Source: Staphylococcus piscifermentans
GTDB taxonomy: Bacteria; Bacillota; Bacilli; Staphylococcales; Staphylococcaceae
Assembly (NCBI RefSeq): GCF_900186985.1
Contig: NZ_LT906447.1
Span: forward strand, 930,001-994,000
Direction of reading: 5' to 3'
DNA: 64,000 nt
This document shows, piece by piece, positions 17,630 through 30,660 of this stretch. A program made the position numbers and the translations under genes. The notes under the pieces were generated by a model. It saw nothing but the letters and a program-made list of their open reading frames with translations. It did not search any database and was not told the DNA's origin. Position 1 is the first letter of the stretch. Every line of letters begins with the position of its first letter.

Positions 17630-19078
17630 ATGTCCGAACAGGTCATAACCAAACATAGACGTAATATAATTGTTACAGTGATGATATTAAGTGGTTTTAT
17701 TTCTATTCTTAACCAGACATTACTTAATACAGCTTTACCAGCGATTATGAAGGGGCTGCATGTTGGGGAGAATACTGCACAATGGTTAGTGACAGGTTTT
17801 ATGCTCGTTAATGGCGTTATGATTCCATTAACAGCTTATTTAATGGATAAAATAAAAACTAGACCTTTGTATCTGGCCTCAATGGGTATCTTTTTAGCAG
17901 GTACAATTCTAGCAGCTATCGCACCTAATTTCGGAATCTTAATGACAGCACGTGTCATTCAAGCAATGGGTGCCGGTATTATAATGCCGTTAATGCAATT
18001 TACGTTATTTTCATTATTTCCGAAAGATAGACGTGGCTTTGCAATGGGGCTTGCTGGCCTAGTGATTTCCTTCGCCCCAGCAATAGGGCCGACTCTATCT
18101 GGTTTGATTATAGACATCAGCAGTTGGAGAGTACCTTTTATTGCAGTTGCTGTAATTGCAGGAGCAGGTTTTATATTCGGAGCAACAAGTATCTCTAACT
18201 ATAATGAACCTAAAGATATTACATTGGACAAACTATCAGTTGTTTACTCAACGTTAGGTTTCGGTGTAATGTTATATGCATTTAGTAATGCTGGATCATT
18301 AGGGTTTACGAGTTGGATGTTCTATGTACCACTTATAGCAAGTTTAATTGTAATCGGTCTGTTTATTAAACGACAACTGACAATTGCGAATCCTATTTTG
18401 AACTTGAGAGTGTTTAAAAATAAAACCTTTACTCTTACTACAATCTGTTCAATGATTGTAATGACTTCTATGATAGGACCTGCATTGTTAATACCTATGT
18501 ATGTACAAAATGCAATGGGACTTTCAGCAATGCTCTCTGGTATGGTGATTTTACCGGGTGCTATTATTAATGGTGCAATGTCGATATATACAGGGAAAGC
18601 TTACGATAAATACGGAGTAAGACCATTGATTATCATAGGTTTTACTATGTTGATAATCTTGACGGGTGTATTAGCTTTCTTACGGGTAGATACACCTTAT
18701 TGGCTCCTTGTGGTCATTTATGCTATCAGAATGTTCTCGGTCTCTATATTAACGATGCCGTTAAATACAGCGGGCGTTAATGCTCTGCCGAACAAAGATA
18801 TTTCGCATGGTACAGCAATTATGAACTTCGCTAGAATGATGGCTTCATCAATAGGTACTGCTTTAATGGTAGCCTTGATGACTTTGGGAGCAAAAACTTT
18901 TGCGCCAAAACCGCATGAAGCAGCGTCTAAAGAATTATTGCAAAGAGAGGCTGTTGCACGCGGAGTAGATTTATCCTTCGGTGTAATTACTTTATTAGTC
19001 ATAATAGGTTTAGTTGTTGGATTATTTGTAAGAGACAAAGAAAAAACGCGTAAAGCACCGAACGTGCGAGAAATTTAA
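17630..19078 (+). CDS. lmrS: 14-segment MFS multidrug transporter LmrS
   Basis: DHA2-type MFS transporter of 482 residues with about 14 membrane segments. The block LNQTLLNTALPAIMKGLHV (residues 24-42), the GLVISFAPAIGPTLSG motif C (around 140-155) and an acidic-basic C-terminal tail are typical. S. aureus LmrS exports lincomycin, linezolid, chloramphenicol and other drugs and sits next to sepA. AAAAGGAG is spaced well before the ATG at 17630. A strong terminator ends the cluster. Confidence 0.85.
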   Translation: MSEQVITKHRRNIIVTVMILSGFISILNQTLLNTALPAIMKGLHVGENTAQWLVTGFMLVNGVMIPLTAYLMDKIKTRPLYLASMGIFLAGTILAAIAPNFGILMTARVIQAMGAGIIMPLMQFTLFSLFPKDRRGFAMGLAGLVISFAPAIGPTLSGLIIDISSWRVPFIAVAVIAGAGFIFGATSISNYNEPKDITLDKLSVVYSTLGFGVMLYAFSNAGSLGFTSWMFYVPLIASLIVIGLFIKRQLTIANPILNLRVFKNKTFTLTTICSMIVMTSMIGPALLIPMYVQNAMGLSAMLSGMVILPGAIINGAMSIYTGKAYDKYGVRPLIIIGFTMLIILTGVLAFLRVDTPYWLLVVIYAIRMFSVSILTMPLNTAGVNALPNKDISHGTAIMNFARMMASSIGTALMVALMTLGAKTFAPKPHEAASKELLQREAVARGVDLSFGVITLLVIIGLVVGLFVRDKEKTRKAPNVREI

Positions 19079-19092
19079 ATAAAACAATGGTT

Positions 19093-19134
19093 AAAACCAG
19101 TAAAAACAGTGTTTAGAGTGTTTTTACTGGTTTT
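19093..19134 (+). terminator. Terminator after lmrS
   Basis: AAAACCAGTAAAAACA / TGTTTTTACTGGTTTT, a 16-bp perfect stem with a 10-base loop. Confidence 0.85.
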
Positions 19135-19246
19135 ATGTAATTTAATTACTGAATTTAGTATTTTGATTGAATCATTCGTTACCACTTACCCCCTAAGTTT
19201 GTTAAAATAGAAGGAGTAAATAATTATATATTTGGGGTGACAAGCT

Positions 19247-20314
19247 TTGTTAACAGTTGAACAAGTCAACAAATTAGTAGGGAATCTAAAAGATCCAATT
19301 TTAGATGTACCGCTTAAAGATACAGGTGGTATTGTCAATATCACAATAAAAGAAGAAATTGATCATGTCAGTGTCAAAATTGCAATGGCTAAATTAGGTG
19401 GGAAACCACAATTAGATTTGCAAATGGCTATTGTAGAAACCTTAAAAGAAAATGGGGCAAATACAGTAGGTATTCGTTTTGAAGAATTAAAACCTGAAAC
19501 GGTTGCTAAATTTACAGGAGAAGATCCGAATGCTGAGCCTCAAACAATTGAAGGATTACTTTCAAAAGATAACCCAGTTGAATTTATTGCCATTGCTTCT
19601 GGTAAAGGCGGTGTAGGTAAATCAACAGTTGCAGTCAATCTTGCAGTAGCATTGGCAAGAGAAGGCAAGAAAGTAGGATTAATTGATGCGGATATTTATG
19701 GTTTCAGTGTTCCTGATATGATGGGAATCGATAAAAAACCAGGTATTGAAGGTAAATCAGTTAAACCAGTTGAACGTCACGGAGTTAAAGTGATGTCTAT
19801 GGCATTCTTTGTTGAAGAAAATGCACCTGTTATCTGGCGTGGACCAATGTTAGGTAAAATGCTTACTAATTTCTTTACAGATGTAAAATGGGGAGAATTA
19901 GATTACTTATTATTAGATTTACCTCCAGGAACTGGAGATGTCGCTTTAGATGTGCATACAATGCTCCCTTCAAGTAAAGAAATCATTGTAACTACACCAC
20001 ATCCAACTGCAGCATTTGTTGCAGCACGTGCTGGTGCAATGGCTAAACATACTGAACACTCAATCCTAGGTGTTATTGAAAACATGTCTTATTTTGAAAG
20101 CAAGGAAACAGGAAATAAAGAATATGTTTTCGGTAAAGACGGCGGTAAAAAATTAGCAGATGAACTTAATTCAGAGTTATTGGGACAATTACCACTTGCT
20201 CAACCGACTTGGGATCCCAAAGATTTCGCGCCATCTATTTATCAGCCTACAGATAAATTAGGTGAAATATATCAAGAAATGGCACAAAAAATCATTACTA
20301 AAACAATGAAATAA
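19247..20314 (+). CDS. mrp: Mrp/NBP35-family P-loop ATPase (ApbC/SalA-like)
   Basis: Protein of 355 residues. Residues 1-100 form a MIP18/DUF59-type domain, followed by a deviant Walker A, SGKGGVGKST (residues 118-127), and a DLPPGTGDV switch. The family carries or delivers Fe-S clusters, and SalA also acts as a regulator in B. subtilis. The CxxC that normally bridges the cluster is absent: the region after ENMSYF reads ESKETGNKEYVFG. Translation starts at TTG 19247 with GGGGTGA 6-7 bases upstream. It is monocistronic and precedes the rrn operon. Confidence 0.88.
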   Translation: MLTVEQVNKLVGNLKDPILDVPLKDTGGIVNITIKEEIDHVSVKIAMAKLGGKPQLDLQMAIVETLKENGANTVGIRFEELKPETVAKFTGEDPNAEPQTIEGLLSKDNPVEFIAIASGKGGVGKSTVAVNLAVALAREGKKVGLIDADIYGFSVPDMMGIDKKPGIEGKSVKPVERHGVKVMSMAFFVEENAPVIWRGPMLGKMLTNFFTDVKWGELDYLLLDLPPGTGDVALDVHTMLPSSKEIIVTTPHPTAAFVAARAGAMAKHTEHSILGVIENMSYFESKETGNKEYVFGKDGGKKLADELNSELLGQLPLAQPTWDPKDFAPSIYQPTDKLGEIYQEMAQKIITKTMK

Positions 20315-20327
20315 GCAAGAATTCCTT

Positions 20328-20361
20328 TAAACGCATGTTTTTTAAAAAAATATGCGTTTTT
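20328..20361 (+). terminator. Terminator after mrp
   Basis: AAACGCAT / ATGCGTTT stem with A/T-rich inner pairs, followed by T residues. Confidence 0.7.
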
Positions 20362-20457
20362 CTATTGCAATTTTTTGTAATCCTGTTAGAATATATCTTT
20401 GTGAGCGAGAGAAAGAAAGATGTCTCGCAGCTAAAAAAATATATTTGAAATTAAGTG

Positions 20458-20623
20458 TTGACTTAATAGTTAATTGATGATATATTAATAAAGTCGCTGA
20501 AAAAAGCAAAGCGATTAAAAATGAGAGTGTAAAATTGACTCTTGATAAAATGAAGAAAACATTTTAAAATTGTAAAAGTAATGTTAATTAGTTATTGACT
20601 TTCTTGAAAAGAAATGATACAAT
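20458..20623 (+). promoter_or_regulatory. Tandem rrn promoters P1 and P2
   Basis: P1: TTGACT (20458-20463), 17 bases, TATATT (20481-20486). P2: TTGACT (20595-20600), 17 bases, TACAAT (20618-20623). Two strong promoters in series upstream of 16S are typical of Firmicute rrn operons. The stretch 20362-20457 before P1 is A-rich, and no gene is seen there or in the leader up to 20755. Confidence 0.85.
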
Positions 20624-20755
20624 AAATAACGTTACTGAATAAAATGAACATTGAAAACTGAATGACAATATGTCAACGTTAATTCCAATTAACAAACGTC
20701 TTAGACGTTTTAAAACAAATTAGTTTTTTATGAGCTAGTCAAACAAATCATAAAC

Positions 20756-22318
<1,563 letters not shown>

Positions 22319-22551
22319 ATACGGAACAGTTTCAACAGAAACTGACGGAATAACGTGACATATTGTATTCAGTTTTGAATGCTCATCCGAGTATTCATGA
22401 TTGTACATTGAAAACTAGATAAGTAAGTAAAAATAGATTTTACCAAGCAAAACCGAGTGAATTAGAGTTTTAAAAGCTTTATTCATTTAAATGAATCGCT
22501 AGTAATCGATTTGCCTACGGCAAAGAAGATTACTCACATAATTAATAACGT

Positions 22552-25474
<2,923 letters not shown>

Positions 25475-25544
25475 CAATTTCAAGTTTTGATTGGTAGATT
25501 GATTTTACTTACTATCTAGTTTTGAATGTATAAGCATTCTATTG

Positions 25545-25660
25545 TCTGGTGACAATGGCAAAGAGGTCACACCTGTTCCCATGCCGAACACAGAAGTTAA
25601 GCTCTTTAGCGCCGATGGTAGTCGGACTTACGTTCCGCAAGAGTAGGACGTTGCCAGGCA
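25545..25660 (+). rRNA. rrf: 5S ribosomal RNA
   Basis: TCTGGTGACAATGGC to TTGCCAGGCA, about 116 bases, with the conserved CCGAACACAGAAGTTAAG stretch. Ends lie 10 bases before the first tRNA. Confidence 0.96.
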
Positions 25661-25670
25661 ATACTATTAT

Positions 25671-25745
25671 TCCACAGTAGCTCAGTGGTAGAGCTATCGG
25701 CTGTTAACCGATCGGTCGTAGGTTCGAGTCCTACCTGTGGAGCCA
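25671..25745 (+). tRNA. tRNA-Asn (GTT)
   Basis: Acceptor TCCACAG / CTGTGGA, anticodon GTT at 25703-25705, TTCGAGTC T-loop, CCA encoded at the 3' end. First of six tRNAs after 5S. Confidence 0.96.
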
Positions 25746-25748
25746 TAT

Positions 25749-25820
25749 GGCCCCGTGGTCAAGCGGTTAAGACACCGCCCTTTCACGGCGGTAACACGGG
25801 TTCGAGTCCCGTCGGGGTCA
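25749..25820 (+). tRNA. tRNA-Glu (TTC)
   Basis: Acceptor GGCCCCG / CGGGGTC, anticodon TTC at 25782-25784, TTCGAGTC T-loop. The 3' CCA is not encoded and must be added after transcription. Confidence 0.95.
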
Positions 25821-25830
25821 TTTACATATT

Positions 25831-25906
25831 GGAGAATTAGCTCAGCTGGGAGAGCATCTGCCTTACAAGCAGAGGGTCGGCGGTTCGAACCCGTCATTCT
25901 CCACCA
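25831..25906 (+). tRNA. tRNA-Val (TAC)
   Basis: Acceptor GGAGAAT / ATTCTCC, anticodon TAC at 25864-25866 in loop CTTACAA, CCA encoded. Confidence 0.96.
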
Positions 25907-25929
25907 TCTTATTGAATTAAATACATGCT

Positions 25930-26013
25930 GGAGGGGTAGCGAAGTGGCTAAACGCGGCGGACTGTAAATCCGCTCCTTCGGGTTCGGCAGTTCGAATCTG
26001 CCCCCCTCCACCA
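25930..26013 (+). tRNA. tRNA-Tyr (GTA)
   Basis: Class II tRNA of 84 bases with a long variable arm (CCGCTCCTTCGGGTTCGG), acceptor GGAGGGG / CCCCTCC, anticodon GTA in loop CTGTAAA, CCA encoded. Confidence 0.96.
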
Positions 26014-26020
26014 TCTTTAT

Positions 26021-26095
26021 TGGGCTATAGCCAAGCGGTAAGGCAACGGACTTTGACTCCGTCACTCACTGGTTCGAATCCAGTTAGCCCAGCCA
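26021..26095 (+). tRNA. tRNA-Gln (TTG)
   Basis: Acceptor TGGGCTA / TAGCCCA, anticodon TTG in loop CTTTGAC, CCA encoded. Confidence 0.96.
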
Positions 26096-26098
26096 TTA

Positions 26099-26171
26099 GA
26101 GCCATTAGCTCAGTTGGTAGAGCATCTGACTTTTAATCAGAGGGTCAGAGGTTCGAATCCTCTATGGCTCA
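26099..26171 (+). tRNA. tRNA-Lys (TTT)
   Basis: Acceptor GAGCCAT / ATGGCTC, anticodon TTT in loop CTTTTAA. CCA is not encoded. Last gene of the rrn-tRNA operon. Confidence 0.95.
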
Positions 26172-26176
26172 CTCTT

Positions 26177-26205
26177 AGCACTCTTTTTTAAGAGTGCTTT
26201 TTTTA
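26177..26205 (+). terminator. Terminator of the rrn-tRNA operon
   Basis: AGCACTCTT / AAGAGTGCT with a TTTT loop, followed by eight T residues. Confidence 0.92.
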
Positions 26206-26359
26206 TGTTTTTTTTTAAAGAAGTAAAATTAATAATTATCTATTATGTATTTTCATTCAAGGCTATCGTTACTTTTATGATATAATTTGATTGTATGATG
26301 GCTGTTTATCAACTTGATAAAATAGTTTTCATTGTAATTAGGTTACCGGAGGAGATGCT

Positions 26360-27166
26360 ATGAATTTTGGCAGCTTTTTTGAAAATTTTAACACGGTAAA
26401 GTTAATAACTAGTGTATTAGATTTAGTCATCGTCTGGTACGTGATTTATCTTCTAATCACGGTATTTAAAGGTACAAAAGCTATTCAACTCCTCAAAGGA
26501 ATCATTGTTATTGTAATTGGTCGATGGGTAAGTGCAGCTTTAGATTTGACTACAACGGCTCGCTTGTTCGACATGGTTATTCAATGGGGATTCTTGGCAA
26601 TCATTGTAATCTTCCAACCAGAAATCCGTCGTGCTTTAGAACAGTTGGGACGAGGGAATTTATTCCGTCGCTATACTGCTAGTTCTTCAGCTGATCAGCA
26701 AAAGTTGATTAAATCAGTTTCTGGTGCTGTACAATATATGGCTAAGAGACGTATTGGTGCCTTAATTGTTTTTGAGAAGAAAACAGGGTTACAAGATTAT
26801 ATCGAAACAGGTATCCCAATGGATTCTGATATCTCACAAGAATTGTTAACTAACGTTTTCATTCCGAATACACCATTACATGATGGCGCAATGATTATTC
26901 AAGGTACTAAAATAGCAAGTGCAGCTTGTTATTTACCGCTCTCTGACAGTTCTAAGATTTCGAAAAGCTTAGGTACAAGACACCGAGCGGCTGTTGGTAT
27001 TTCAGAAGTATCGGATGCATTTACTGCGGTAGTATCAGAAGAAACAGGTTCTATTTCTATAACCTTTGATGGAAAACTCCGTAAAGACATTTCATTAGAA
27101 GTCTTTGAAGAATTATTAGCTGAACATTGGTTTGATACCAGACTTCAAAAGAAAGGTGTGAATTAG
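26360..27166 (+). CDS. cdaA: Diadenylate cyclase CdaA (DacA)
   Basis: Membrane-bound diadenylate cyclase of 268 residues, making c-di-AMP from two ATP. Three N-terminal membrane segments (residues 15-95) precede the DAC domain. The catalytic motifs are Asp175-Gly176-Ala177 (DGAMII) and Arg207-His208-Arg209 (RHRAA). Length and layout match S. aureus DacA. It is followed after one base by cdaR and then glmM, the conserved cdaA-cdaR-glmM unit; the CdaR and GlmM proteins regulate the cyclase. TATAAT with an upstream TG (26278-26286) is a probable promoter. Confidence 0.96.
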   Translation: MNFGSFFENFNTVKLITSVLDLVIVWYVIYLLITVFKGTKAIQLLKGIIVIVIGRWVSAALDLTTTARLFDMVIQWGFLAIIVIFQPEIRRALEQLGRGNLFRRYTASSSADQQKLIKSVSGAVQYMAKRRIGALIVFEKKTGLQDYIETGIPMDSDISQELLTNVFIPNTPLHDGAMIIQGTKIASAACYLPLSDSSKISKSLGTRHRAAVGISEVSDAFTAVVSEETGSISITFDGKLRKDISLEVFEELLAEHWFDTRLQKKGVN

Positions 27167-27167
27167 A

Positions 27168-28100
27168 ATGTTTGAGAACAAATGGGGGTTACGTTTTGTA
27201 GCATTTGTCTTAGCATTAGCCTTCTTTTTAACTGTGAATAATGTCTTTGGTAATATTTTCAGTTCTTCAGCGTTAACTCAAAGTACAACGCGAACAATAC
27301 AAAATGTGCCAGTAGAAGCTACATATAATAGTAAAGAATTATACGCATCTGGCATACCTGAAAATGTAGATGTCCAATTAAAGGGTTCACAATCTAAAGT
27401 TTTAAAAGCACAACAGTCTGACGATATTAAAGTGGAACTAGATTTGACTAAAACAAAGCTAGGGAAACATAAAGTCGACTATGTTATTAAAGGATTGGAC
27501 AAGGATGTTGAAGGTACTGTTAATCCTAAACAGGCTAATGTCAATCTAGAGAAAAAGATCACTAGAGAAATGACTGTTCAAGCTGATGTGAGCAATAAGG
27601 ACATTAATTCAGATTACAAAATTGCAAATGAATATGTTTCTCCCCATAAAGTCAAAGTAATTGGCGGCGAACATCAAGTGGATGATATTGCGTATTTGAA
27701 AGCAACTTTCAAAGATAATACTAATGTTAGCCAAGATACGACAGACACTGGAGAAATTGTAGCCTTTGATAAAAATTTGAATAAAATCGATGTTATAACT
27801 AAACCGAGCAATGTTAATATAACTGTAGAACTGAAGCCATATAGCAAAAAAGTAGATATTAAGAAAAAAGTGATTGGTAAAGCAAACTCGAATATAAAAG
27901 CGAGTGATATTGATTTATCAAAGCAACAAGTTGAAATCTTTGGAAACAGAGAAGACTTAAGTGATATCAATGAAATTACAGGTGAAATCAATCTTTCTGA
28001 TTTCGATAATTCTGATGAAGCACCTGTAAAATTGAATATTCCTGACAAAGTGACAAATACAAATTCAAGTGATATCAATGCATATTTATCGACACACTAA
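27168..28100 (+). CDS. cdaR: CdaA regulatory protein CdaR (YbbR domains)
   Basis: Protein of 310 residues with a single N-terminal membrane helix (residues 8-30) and an extracellular part of repeated YbbR domains of about 80 residues each. The repeats are recognisable as recurrent VPVEA / VKVIG / VEIFG-type strands followed by D(I/L)xxIxxI segments. It binds and modulates CdaA at the membrane. Its ATG is two bases after the cdaA stop. Confidence 0.92.
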   Translation: MFENKWGLRFVAFVLALAFFLTVNNVFGNIFSSSALTQSTTRTIQNVPVEATYNSKELYASGIPENVDVQLKGSQSKVLKAQQSDDIKVELDLTKTKLGKHKVDYVIKGLDKDVEGTVNPKQANVNLEKKITREMTVQADVSNKDINSDYKIANEYVSPHKVKVIGGEHQVDDIAYLKATFKDNTNVSQDTTDTGEIVAFDKNLNKIDVITKPSNVNITVELKPYSKKVDIKKKVIGKANSNIKASDIDLSKQQVEIFGNREDLSDINEITGEINLSDFDNSDEAPVKLNIPDKVTNTNSSDINAYLSTH

Positions 28101-28130
28101 AATTTTTAGCAATAAAAGGAGAAATTTGAA

Positions 28131-29486
28131 ATGGGCAAATATTTTGGGACTGACGGTGTAAGAGGCGTAGCAAATAAAGAACTTACGCCTGAACTTGCTT
28201 TCAAATTAGGAAGATATGGAGGTTATGTTTTAGCACATAATGAAGATAAAAAACATCCGCAAGTACTCGTTGGACGTGATACACGAGTTTCTGGCGAAAT
28301 GTTGGAATCTGCGCTTATTGCAGGACTAATTTCTATCGGTGCCGAAGTAATGAGATTAGGTGTTATTTCTACACCTGGTGTTGCTTATCTAACTAAAGAA
28401 ATGGATGCAGAACTAGGAGTAATGATTTCTGCTTCACATAACCCAGTTGCGGATAATGGTATTAAATTCTTTGGATCAGATGGATTTAAATTATCTGACG
28501 ATCAAGAAAGTGAAATTGAAGCATTATTGGATGAAGCAAATCCTGACTTACCTCGTCCAGTGGGTAATGAAATTGTACATTACTCTGATTACTTTGAAGG
28601 TGCTCAAAAATATTTAAGTTATATTAAATCAACAGTGGATGTTAATTTAGATGGACTTAAAATTGCATTGGACGGCGCAAATGGTTCTACTTCACAACTT
28701 GCTCCATTTTTATTTGGAGATTTAGAAGCAGATACAGAAGTGATAGGCTGCAGCCCAGATGGTTACAATATCAATGACGGCGTAGGTTCGACGCATCCTG
28801 AAGCATTAGCGAAAACAGTAGTAGAAACAGAAAGTGACTTTGGTTTAGCCTTTGACGGTGACGGAGATCGCTTAATTGCTGTAGATGAAAAAGGAAACAT
28901 TGTAGATGGTGACCAAATTATGTTTATTATTGGGCAAGAAATGGCTAAAAACCAAGAACTCAATGATAATATGATTGTTTCTACAGTAATGAGCAACCTT
29001 GGATTCTATAAAGCATTAGAAGCTGAAGGTATTCAATCCAATAAAACTAAAGTTGGCGATCGTTATGTTGTAGAAGAAATGCGCAAAGGTAATTATAACC
29101 TTGGTGGCGAACAATCCGGTCATATTGTATTAATGGATTACAATACGACAGGTGATGGATTGCTTACAGGCGTACAATTAGCTGCAGTAATCAAATTAAC
29201 AGGAAAATCATTAAGTGAGCTTGCAGGACAAATGAAAAAATATCCTCAATCATTGATTAATGTACGTGTTACTGATAAACATGGCGTTACAGATAACGCA
29301 GATGTTAAAGCAGAAATGGACCGTGTAGAAGCTGATATGAATGGAGAAGGACGTATCTTAGTTCGTCCATCAGGCACTGAACCATTAGTGCGTGTCATGG
29401 TAGAAGCAGCTACAGATGAAAAGGCTCAAAATTATGCACAGCAAATTGCTGATGTAGTAGAAGAAAAAATGGGCTTAGATCAATAA
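28131..29486 (+). CDS. glmM: Phosphoglucosamine mutase GlmM
   Basis: Enzyme of 451 residues converting glucosamine-6-phosphate to glucosamine-1-phosphate for UDP-GlcNAc. Active-site Ser102 lies in ISASHNP, the metal loop is Asp242-Gly-Asp244-Gly-Asp246-Arg, the sugar loop is GGEQSGH, and the phosphate-binding loop is [11 protein letters not shown] near residue 410. Full length. It is third in the cdaA-cdaR-glmM unit, with AAAGGAGA before the ATG. GlmM also represses CdaA in related bacteria. Confidence 0.97.
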   Translation: MGKYFGTDGVRGVANKELTPELAFKLGRYGGYVLAHNEDKKHPQVLVGRDTRVSGEMLESALIAGLISIGAEVMRLGVISTPGVAYLTKEMDAELGVMISASHNPVADNGIKFFGSDGFKLSDDQESEIEALLDEANPDLPRPVGNEIVHYSDYFEGAQKYLSYIKSTVDVNLDGLKIALDGANGSTSQLAPFLFGDLEADTEVIGCSPDGYNINDGVGSTHPEALAKTVVETESDFGLAFDGDGDRLIAVDEKGNIVDGDQIMFIIGQEMAKNQELNDNMIVSTVMSNLGFYKALEAEGIQSNKTKVGDRYVVEEMRKGNYNLGGEQSGHIVLMDYNTTGDGLLTGVQLAAVIKLTGKSLSELAGQMKKYPQSLINVRVTDKHGVTDNADVKAEMDRVEADMNGEGRILVRPSGTEPLVRVMVEAATDEKAQNYAQQIADVVEEKMGLDQ

Positions 29487-29496
29487 AGTAATATAA

Positions 29497-29543
29497 AAAT
29501 AGCAGGAGCTGGGACAAAATAATGTCTCAGCTCCTGCTATTTA
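29497..29543 (+). terminator. Terminator after glmM
   Basis: AAATAGCAGGAGCTGGGACA - loop - TGTCTCAGCTCCTGCTATTT, a stem of about 18 bp, one of the recurring GGGACA / TGTCTC hairpins. Confidence 0.88.
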
Positions 29544-29616
29544 GATTGGCAGTAGCTATCTGAATAGAAAATGTGCTTGTTCTAAGCTTTTTCCTATTTT
29601 CGTTAGTCTTGCATAA

Positions 29617-29658
29617 CGGGGTAATGAAATAATTTTAATCAATGTTATTTCTGCCCCG
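29617..29658 (-). terminator. Terminator of the MgtC-like gene
   Basis: On the minus strand, CGGGGCAGAAATAAC pairs with GTTATTTCAT(T)ACCCCG-type sequence across about 10 bases. It has the same design as the hairpin after coaW at 55928-55977. Confidence 0.6.
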
Positions 29659-29663
29659 ATTTT

Positions 29664-30338
29664 CTATCTCACCATTTGGATTTCATCGTGTTGTATTAAA
29701 TCTTCTAATAATCTATTGTGTTCAAATGAACGTCTAATTGAAACTTTGCCAATCACATTCATTGTAATGGTATCTTTATCAATTTTAAGGATATGAATTT
29801 GTATATTTTTCACATGGTGATATAAAAATATTTTCGTAATTTTATTTTGGATATCTTGGGAGTAATCTGCTTGAATATGCACTTTGATAGATTCACTTAA
29901 TCGAATAGATTTAAAGAGCATATCTTCTCTGAACACATATTGGATAATCACTATTAAGATAGTAGAAACGATACCGATAAAATAGAGACCAGAACCTAAT
30001 GCCATTCCGATACCTGATGTTATCCAAATACCTGCTGCTGTAGTTAGCCCATTGACATTTTGATTTCTGATTAGGATGGTACCTGCACCAATAAAACTAA
30101 TTCCGCTTACAACTTGAGCACCAATACGTGAAGGATCCAGGCTGATATTAGTTTCATGTAGAATATCGTTGAATCCGTATTTAGAGATGATTAGAAAGAG
30201 GGCAGAAGCTGCAGCAACAAGTATATGTGTTCTTATACCTGCTGATTTCAATCGCACTGTCCTCTCATATCCTATTGTAGCGCCGCATATAGCCGAAATA
30301 AAAATACGTAAAAATAAATCTAATTGAAACATCATCAT
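29664..30338 (-). CDS. MgtC/SapB family membrane protein
   Basis: Protein of 224 residues. The N-terminal 140 residues hold four to five membrane segments with family signatures GATIGYERTVRLKSAGIRTH and GAQVVSGISFIGAGTIL. The C-terminal 80 residues form a soluble ACT-like domain. In other bacteria MgtC proteins affect Mg2+ adaptation and ATP synthase; the exact role here is not known. Three consecutive ATGs mark the start, with AAGGGGA spaced best for the first (30338). It is divergent from glmS. A terminator-like hairpin with a U-run lies upstream on its own strand. Confidence 0.85.
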   Translation of the reverse strand: MMMFQLDLFLRIFISAICGATIGYERTVRLKSAGIRTHILVAAASALFLIISKYGFNDILHETNISLDPSRIGAQVVSGISFIGAGTILIRNQNVNGLTTAAGIWITSGIGMALGSGLYFIGIVSTILIVIIQYVFREDMLFKSIRLSESIKVHIQADYSQDIQNKITKIFLYHHVKNIQIHILKIDKDTITMNVIGKVSIRRSFEHNRLLEDLIQHDEIQMVR

Positions 30339-30393
30339 TATCGTTTTCCCCTTGTTCTCTCTTCTCTATAAATAATATATACCACTTATGGAA

Positions 30394-30437
30394 AAAAATA
30401 GACTGGCAACTCACGTTTATTTGTGAATTGCCAGTTT
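30394..30437 (-). promoter_or_regulatory. Terminator-like hairpin in the leader of the MgtC-like gene
   Basis: On the minus strand ACTGGCAATTCAC pairs with GTGAGTTGCCAGT around an 11-base loop and is followed by CTATTTTTTT. This is a complete intrinsic terminator placed 60-100 bases upstream of the mgtC-like ATG, suggesting attenuation if the promoter lies further upstream. The plus-strand side also ends in T-rich sequence, so it could instead act on rightward transcripts. Confidence 0.45.
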
Positions 30438-30560
30438 TAAATTTTATTTTAGAGTTGGTTGTAAACAGTTTTGTTATAATCAGATATTTTATTCTGAATA
30501 AAATTCATGGGAAATATCTAACTTCTAACAAAAATGGCAAATTATTTGTAATAATCATAG

Positions 30561-30619
30561 TTGTAAGCGTATTCACTTTAAGTAAATGTTTGCAATTATG
30601 AAAACAAACATTGTACAAT
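30561..30619 (+). promoter_or_regulatory. glmS promoter with a perfect cre-like site
   Basis: TTGTAAGCGTATTCA (30561-30575) fits the CcpA cre consensus WTGNAANCGNWNNCW at every fixed position. It lies 15 bases upstream of a promoter TTGCAA (30590-30595), 18 bases, TACAAT (30614-30619). The start would be near 30626, about 40 bases before the ribozyme cleavage site. No gene is seen between 30438 and 30560. Confidence 0.55.
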
Positions 30620-30660
30620 GATTTATATTACGTACAAAGGAGGGCAGAGGTAACAAATTA

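Noticed and set aside
22493..22508. 16-base identity between the 16S-23S spacer and the 3' part of 16S (22103-22118)
   Set aside because: The spacer copy is part of a local hairpin, and related staphylococci appear to have a similar but diverged spacer there; likely chance plus hairpin sequence.
25671..26171. Open frames of up to 123 codons over the tRNA cluster
   Set aside because: They are shadows of six tRNA genes that fold properly.
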